Assembly: GCA_947631715.1 (NCBI GenBank)
Contig: CANRMK010000086.1
Span: forward strand, 1 to 8,912
Length of the DNA: 8,912 nucleotides
Direction of reading: 5' to 3'
From: an uncultured Acetatifactor sp.
Lineage (GTDB): Bacteria > Bacillota > Clostridia > Lachnospirales > Lachnospiraceae
The translations under genes and the position numbers were made by a program. The stretch's first letter is position 1. Each line of letters starts with the position of its first letter. Of this stretch, positions 4,675-8,912 are shown piece after piece. The notes beneath the pieces are model-generated. The model ran no database searches. It was not told the origin of the DNA and was given only the letters and a program-made list of their open reading frames with translations.

Positions 4675-7134
4675 ATGAAAAGTCGCCGAATGATATATGC
4701 TGTGATATTGATCTGGACGGTCCTGGTGGCGGCTCTTGCCTGTGCGGACAGCGCCGGCTGGAATCAGGAGAGAAAGACGGCCGCCTATCTGGACGGCTGC
4801 CAGGGCGGAAATCAGGTCTATCTGATCGAAAATCTGGGGGAGGACAGCGTTCTTTACACTGCGGATCCGGAGGGGAATGTGAGCTCTGTGACCAGAAGCT
4901 CCTCCCTGTGGCGAGACAGCGTCTTCTGCCAGGTGGCCTGGTCCGACTGCCTATATGGGGTGCTGAAGAGCCTTTCGGCTCCGGCAGGGCAGACGGGGAC
5001 CGTGTACCGCATCGTGCGGTTCGACGAGAGCGGAAAGCCGGAGGCGTTGACACCGGAATTTCTGATGGAGGGCGAGGGGACGCTGACCGGCTTTTCGGCG
5101 GAGAGAGCGGGCCTTTATCTCACCTTTGTCACGGACGTGGGCGGACAGGCGCAGGCCTGCCGGATAGATCCGGGGGAGCTTGTGAGCCTGTATGCGGAAA
5201 GCGCAGAGGAGACGGAAGAGAAATCGGAGGAGGAATCGGTACAAGCGCTTCTGCCTGTGGACATCTATACCTGTGACGAGGGCAGGCTTGTGGTGGAGGC
5301 CCGGTACGAGGCGGGCGGATTCCTGGTGCGGAAGGATGACGGCAGCGGTGCGGAGGATTTTCTGGCCCCGGCCCAGCTGCAGGATGCATTCCGGAATAGA
5401 AGCATTACGGCTGGCCAGTGGCTGAAGCTGCGGTGGGATGAGCTCCTGCCGTATGCGGGGCTCCTTGTGGTGGGCTGGATCATCATACTGTTAGTCTTTA
5501 CGGCTTTCCGGAACCGGAACTATACCTTTTACTCCATAGCGATCGTGGAGCTGGTGCTGCTCCTCATCACGGCGGCGGGGACCGTGCAGGTGCCGCGCAT
5601 CCGGGAGACGGCCAGGGAGGAGGAGGCCAGGCGCTTCGCCTACTATTACCTGCAGTCTGTGGCAGGGGAGATGGATGAGCCCCACCAGTATGATTTTGAC
5701 GGGGAGGGGTTCTACACAAGGGACAGCTATTATGAGCTTCGGAACCTTTTGTCGCGCTTTGCGGGCATGGATGAGGTCTCCGAGGTGTTCGCGGATATCT
5801 GCCTGGTGCGCAGCTCGGACGGAATGATCCTTGTCAGCGCAGGCGGCCATAACCGGCAGACCATCGACAGCCTGTACGGGTCCGGGACCATCTCGCTGTT
5901 CTGGGATATGGCGGACGGGAACCGAAAGGTCCGCACAACGGTCAGCATAGACGGCCAGCGCTACCAGGTGCTGGGAGTGGCCGCTTCCGGCGAGCTGTAT
6001 CCGGACTATATGCTGGCTGCGGTCACGGGCCAGGAGGAGACGGAGGGCGTTTTTGCCGGGATCCCGCGGGCGTACCTGGTCTATGCGGAGCTGATCTTCC
6101 TGGCGGGCAGCCTGATCGCCGCAGGGCTTCTTCTCTGGCAGGGAAGAGAGTTGACCCGGCTGTCTAAGGCCATGCAGCAGACGGCGGCGGGCGGACAGAT
6201 CGTCAAGGGCCCGGTCCATGGGAAAGACATCAATCTGATGTGGAACAGCCTGTTGGAGATCGGCAGGATCATAAGCCGCATCAATTATACCAGATACAGG
6301 ATCTATGAGTCATGCTACCGCTTTGCTCCGAAGAATATTGAGAAGATCCTGGGCAAGGACTCCATCACGGAGGTGAGCGGAGGGGATTCGGTGCTCCTTA
6401 AGGGCACGATCGCAGTGCTTTCCTCCGCCGCGCCCTCAGATTCGGGGCAGGAGACGGCGGATCGGATGAACAGCTTTATCAGTCAGGTGGAAAAGTACCA
6501 GGAGCAGGGAGAGGGCTTCTTTGTGACCGGACAGTGCGACCTGACCACAATGCGCCTTTTGTTCCTGGAGGATTCCAGGAATACGGTCAGGACCGGCGCG
6601 GCCTTTCTCCATGAATTTTATGAGAACAGGGAGCTCAGTTCCTTAAGGACCTGTATCCTGCTCCATTATTCTCAATATACCTACGGCGTGGCCGGGACCG
6701 AAGCCCAGAGCTTCCCGTTCCTTATGTCCCCGGAGAGCGCGCTGATGGAGAGCTGTGCCAGATGGCTGCAGCGGATGGGGCTGTGCCTTGTGATCACAGA
6801 GAGCGTCCGGGAGAGGGAAAATCCGGATTCCGTCCTGCGCTGCATCGGGTATATCTGCGTGGAGCAGACCCAGGAGAAGATCCGCCTGTACGAGGCGCTG
6901 GACGCATGTCCCTATCACGAAAGCCGGCTGAAGCAGGAGACCTCCGACAGGTTCGCAAAGGCGTTAGAGCTGTTCTACAGCCACGATTTTTATCTGGCCA
7001 GAAGCGCATTCTCCGATGTGCTGAAAGAAAATCCGGAGGACCGCATCGCCAAATGGTATCTGTTCACCTGTGAGAAGTATTTGAACGAGGTCAAGATAGA
7101 GGGCGATATCTGCGGACTGCACTGGGAGGACTGA
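4675..7134 (+). CDS. Four-TM receptor with degenerate class III cyclase domain and TPR-like tail
   Basis: An 819-aa protein. TM1 (7-24) leads into an extracellular region (about 25-255) with short repeating beta-strand motifs that may be propeller-like, followed by an acidic linker (175-187). TM2 (258-277) and TM3 (284-305) flank a basic inner loop. A second outside domain (about 306-466) looks Cache-like (FADICLVRSSDGMILVSAGG, 372-391). TM4 (467-488) is followed by a HAMP-like linker and a class III adenylate/guanylate cyclase fold (about 545-735). That fold opens with YRFAPKNIEKILGKDSI, then GD before TIAVLSS. The first metal-binding Asp position is Ser/Ala, and the catalytic Asn appears replaced by Glu in MESCAR (691-696), although Arg696 remains. 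It is therefore probably inactive. The C-terminus (758-802) is TPR-like (FYLARSAF, LKENPEDRIAKWYL). It sits 17 nt after the pseudokinase gene and presumably transmits an external signal by protein contact. An alternative start at 4654 adds 7 residues. Confidence 0.9.
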   Translation: MKSRRMIYAVILIWTVLVAALACADSAGWNQERKTAAYLDGCQGGNQVYLIENLGEDSVLYTADPEGNVSSVTRSSSLWRDSVFCQVAWSDCLYGVLKSLSAPAGQTGTVYRIVRFDESGKPEALTPEFLMEGEGTLTGFSAERAGLYLTFVTDVGGQAQACRIDPGELVSLYAESAEETEEKSEEESVQALLPVDIYTCDEGRLVVEARYEAGGFLVRKDDGSGAEDFLAPAQLQDAFRNRSITAGQWLKLRWDELLPYAGLLVVGWIIILLVFTAFRNRNYTFYSIAIVELVLLLITAAGTVQVPRIRETAREEEARRFAYYYLQSVAGEMDEPHQYDFDGEGFYTRDSYYELRNLLSRFAGMDEVSEVFADICLVRSSDGMILVSAGGHNRQTIDSLYGSGTISLFWDMADGNRKVRTTVSIDGQRYQVLGVAASGELYPDYMLAAVTGQEETEGVFAGIPRAYLVYAELIFLAGSLIAAGLLLWQGRELTRLSKAMQQTAAGGQIVKGPVHGKDINLMWNSLLEIGRIISRINYTRYRIYESCYRFAPKNIEKILGKDSITEVSGGDSVLLKGTIAVLSSAAPSDSGQETADRMNSFISQVEKYQEQGEGFFVTGQCDLTTMRLLFLEDSRNTVRTGAAFLHEFYENRELSSLRTCILLHYSQYTYGVAGTEAQSFPFLMSPESALMESCARWLQRMGLCLVITESVRERENPDSVLRCIGYICVEQTQEKIRLYEALDACPYHESRLKQETSDRFAKALELFYSHDFYLARSAFSDVLKENPEDRIAKWYLFTCEKYLNEVKIEGDICGLHWED

Positions 7135-7168
7135 ACGAACGGGCAGGAGCCGGAAATGACAAGGGGAA

Positions 7169-7174
7169 AGGAGG
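7169..7174 (+). promoter_or_regulatory. Ribosome binding site supporting a GTG start
   Basis: AGGAGG (within AAAGGAGGGA, 7167-7176) lies 9 nt before GTG 7184. The next in-frame ATG (7259) is 25 codons later and lacks a site, so the unusual start codon is preferred. Confidence 0.65.
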
Positions 7175-7183
7175 GAGCATTCC

Positions 7184-8416
7184 GTGGGCAATAATCTGTT
7201 TACCGTTCTGATCACGACGCTGAAAGCTAAGATTACGCCGATCGTCTCAAGGATCAGAATGTGGACCAGCTGGAATTTCATACGGACCCATCTGATCTCA
7301 AAGATCCGGGACTTTTTTGCCTCCCTTTTGGATGTAAAGCCCCGCCATAAAAAGGATTATTATCCCATATTGGGCTGGCTGGTGAGCAAGAGGCTTGCCT
7401 TTGCCGTTGTGGTGGCCGTGGGAGTGCTCAGCGTCTTTTATCTGTTCAGCGTGGGCAATGTGTTAAAGAGCGCCAGGACAGAGGGGATCAAGACCTATTC
7501 CTACCGCTCCCTCATGCTGCGCTTTGTCTCGGAAAAGGTGCGCATCACAGGGAAATCGGGATATCTGGCCTATGAGGGGGATGTGGAAAAGGGGTATGCC
7601 ACCGGAAGCGGCACCCTCTACAATAAGAACGGCGTGGTAGTATACCAGGGGGCGTTCGTCAAGAACAAATATCAGGGGAACGGCACCAGCTATTACGATG
7701 ACGGGACCATGGAATATACGGGCAGCTTTTCGGAGAACCAGTTCGACGGGAGCGGGAAGCTGTACCGGGAAAACGGCAGCATCGCCTATGAGGGCGGTTT
7801 TGCGCTGGGCCGTAAGGACGGACAGGGGACGCTTTACGATTCCGGCGGAAGCGCCGTTTACAGCGGAAGCTTCAGCCAGGATGAGCTGGTGTACAGCGAG
7901 CTTTTGGGGAAGACGGCCCAGGAGGTAGCCCAGGCCTATACAGGGGCGCGGACCCTGTACGGGGAGGGAGATGCCTTTGTGGTCCTGCTGGAGGACATTG
8001 ATGCCATGTATCTTGGGGGAAGCGGCAGCGAAAGCTTAAGCGGCGAGAGGACTGTAGACCAGATATTTGTGCTGAAAAATACCTTTCCCGCAGGGGAGAA
8101 GAAATGCGAGACCATAAGCGATCTGCGGGAGTACTTTGGCGCAGAGGCCTATGAGGGCAACTCGGAGGCGACGCTTCCGGAGGCCCTGGCCATGAACAGG
8201 CTGGCGGAGGCGGGAAATGCAGTCCGGGCCGTGGATATGGAGCTCAACAGCGAGTATTCGGATTATTACACGGTGGAGAGCTGGGATCATGAGCGGCCTG
8301 TGTACCTGTATTCCTTTGAGAAAGACGGGCTGGATTACACCTTTATCTGTGAGGATAAGGAAAGCACATTCTCCTTTTACAGCATTGAAAAGCAGGAGGG
8401 AGGGACTGACGGATGA
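7184..8416 (+). CDS. Single-TM protein with four MORN repeats
   Basis: A 410-aa protein starting with GTG. Residues 1-70 are soluble and basic near the membrane (KPRHKK at 52-57, SKR at 68-70). A TM helix spans about 71-89. The positive-inside rule puts the N-terminus in the cytoplasm and the rest outside. Four MORN-type repeats of 24-residue period follow (begin near Y130, Y154, Y178, Y202; pattern Y-x-G-x-F ... G-x-G-x-x-Y-x-x-x-G), then a partial fifth YSGSF (226-230). The C-terminal domain (about 231-410) is not recognised; it is mixed in character, beginning LGKTAQEVAQAY. The gene lies 49 nt after the pseudocyclase gene and its stop overlaps the next start by 4 nt (ATGA). MORN repeats usually mediate membrane or protein contacts. 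A role as an envelope-side scaffold of the same complex is inferred from context. Confidence 0.9.
   Translation: MGNNLFTVLITTLKAKITPIVSRIRMWTSWNFIRTHLISKIRDFFASLLDVKPRHKKDYYPILGWLVSKRLAFAVVVAVGVLSVFYLFSVGNVLKSARTEGIKTYSYRSLMLRFVSEKVRITGKSGYLAYEGDVEKGYATGSGTLYNKNGVVVYQGAFVKNKYQGNGTSYYDDGTMEYTGSFSENQFDGSGKLYRENGSIAYEGGFALGRKDGQGTLYDSGGSAVYSGSFSQDELVYSELLGKTAQEVAQAYTGARTLYGEGDAFVVLLEDIDAMYLGGSGSESLSGERTVDQIFVLKNTFPAGEKKCETISDLREYFGAEAYEGNSEATLPEALAMNRLAEAGNAVRAVDMELNSEYSDYYTVESWDHERPVYLYSFEKDGLDYTFICEDKESTFSFYSIEKQEGGTDG
7571..7873 (+). repeat. MORN repeat array (four full copies plus a partial one)
   Basis: The repeats are seen in the translated sequence with a regular 72-nt (24-codon) period. 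The DNA copies have diverged, so this is a protein-level repeat and not a recent tandem duplication. Copies begin near 7571, 7643, 7715 and 7787, with a partial copy from 7859. Confidence 0.85.
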
Positions 8417-8912
8417 AGCTTGGAGAGAAATTCCGCAGGATATCCTGCGCGCTGCTTGCGGCGGCGGTCCTTGTCCCGGACGCCTGGACGCAGCTGCCGG
8501 TCCTGGCAAAGGCTTCCGATCCGGTGTTTACGCTGGAGATGGCAAAAAGCCTCGGGGTCGCCAACAGCCCCGACTATGAGAAGCTGGAATACGAGCTGAA
8601 TTTAAAGGAAGTGGCCTTAAAGAACGCGGTCCGCTCCGTACAGGAAAAAAAGCGGGATCTGGCGGCATTCCGCTGGTCCCCGCTCTTGAGCTTTAAATTT
8701 CCGGAGCAGCCGGATCTGTCCCAGGCTTATGAGTTTGAATTCAAACCGGTGGACGCACAGGCTCAGATCGACACGGTGAAGCACCAGATGACGGATCAAA
8801 TCCTGGCGGTCTATGAGGATGTTTCCAATCTCTATGTGGACATCGTGGTGCTTCAGGATAAGATCGATTTCAACGAGGACCGCCGGGAGTCCATGGAGGA
8901 CACCCTGGCCCG
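8413..8912 (+). CDS. Secreted TolC-like (outer membrane efflux protein fold) helical protein, 3' end cut
   Basis: The first 166 codons are visible. A basic start and hydrophobic helix (FRRISCALLAAAVLV, 7-21) end in a plausible signal peptidase site after A34 (LAKA|SD). The mature part opens with FTLEMAKSLGVANSPDYEKLEYELNLK (39-65), followed by a long heptad-rich helix and RWSPLLSFKFP (87-97). This is the classic TolC/OEP pattern (TLEEA, NP, long helix, then P-x-L). A second helix pair (about 115-166, KHQMTDQILAVYEDVSNLYVDIV) follows. GGGAGGGA lies 7 nt before the ATG, and the start overlaps the stop of the MORN gene. A TolC-type protein in a monoderm cannot form a normal outer membrane channel, so an envelope-spanning scaffold or export tube is more likely (inference). 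The rest of the gene is beyond the window. Confidence 0.85.
   Translation, partial: MKLGEKFRRISCALLAAAVLVPDAWTQLPVLAKASDPVFTLEMAKSLGVANSPDYEKLEYELNLKEVALKNAVRSVQEKKRDLAAFRWSPLLSFKFPEQPDLSQAYEFEFKPVDAQAQIDTVKHQMTDQILAVYEDVSNLYVDIVVLQDKIDFNEDRRESMEDTLA

Noticed and set aside
4675..4746. Lipoprotein signal (LACADS) at the N-terminus of the pseudocyclase protein
   Set aside because: The residues before the cysteine (A-L-A-C) do not fit the lipobox well, because the -3 position is Ala. An uncleaved anchor or ordinary signal peptide is equally consistent.
4632..5276. A 214-codon plus-strand frame overlapping the start of the pseudocyclase gene
   Set aside because: It is Gly/Arg-rich out-of-frame translation without domain features. 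The overlapping frame has TM helices and a recognisable fold.
5491..6219. A 242-codon minus-strand frame inside the pseudocyclase gene
   Set aside because: Composition typical of an antisense shadow; no start signal and no recognisable motif.

Overview
The window looks like part of a chromosome from a GC-moderate (roughly mid-50s % by eye) anaerobic Gram-positive of the Clostridia, most plausibly Lachnospiraceae. The grounds are strong AGGAGG-type ribosome binding sites, an AgrC/LytTR-style two-component pair, and codon and protein style. This placement is inference. No rRNA, tRNA, insertion sequence, integrase or CRISPR array is visible.

Layout. Minus strand, 1-1692: a two-component system read leftwards, made of a multi-TM GHKL sensor kinase (340-1692) followed 2 nt later by a response regulator (337 to the left edge, cut off). 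1693-1987: a divergent intergenic region of about 300 bp. It holds a candidate promoter for the two-component genes whose spacer contains a run of seven C/G, a perfect triplicate 10-bp repeat in the kinase leader, a possible 23-codon leader ORF, repeated GAAATGA half-sites, a weak candidate rightward promoter and a hairpin. Plus strand, 1988-8912: five closely packed genes that look like one operon. They are (i) a 602-aa cytoplasmic beta-rich protein whose N-terminal motif recalls proteins encoded with phage-tail-like contractile injection systems (CIS) and which ends in an Ig-like module; (ii) a 281-aa membrane-anchored degenerate protein kinase; (iii) an 819-aa four-TM receptor ending in a degenerate class III nucleotidyl cyclase fold plus a TPR-like tail; (iv) a 410-aa one-TM protein with four MORN repeats; (v) the start of a secreted TolC-like helical protein, cut by the right edge. 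Gaps are 15, 17 and 49 nt, and the last junction is a 4-nt overlap.

Working model (inference). The rightward operon begins here. It may encode the membrane-attachment and signal-sensing part of a CIS or secretion apparatus in a monoderm cell: a cytoplasmic tail-associated protein, three membrane proteins carrying repurposed pseudo-enzyme or repeat domains, and an envelope-spanning TolC-like helical protein. The divergent sensor kinase and regulator are good candidates for its controller. No sheath, tube, baseplate or ATPase gene lies in the window, so the CIS link rests on remembered motif similarity and needs the sequence beyond 8912 to confirm or kill it.
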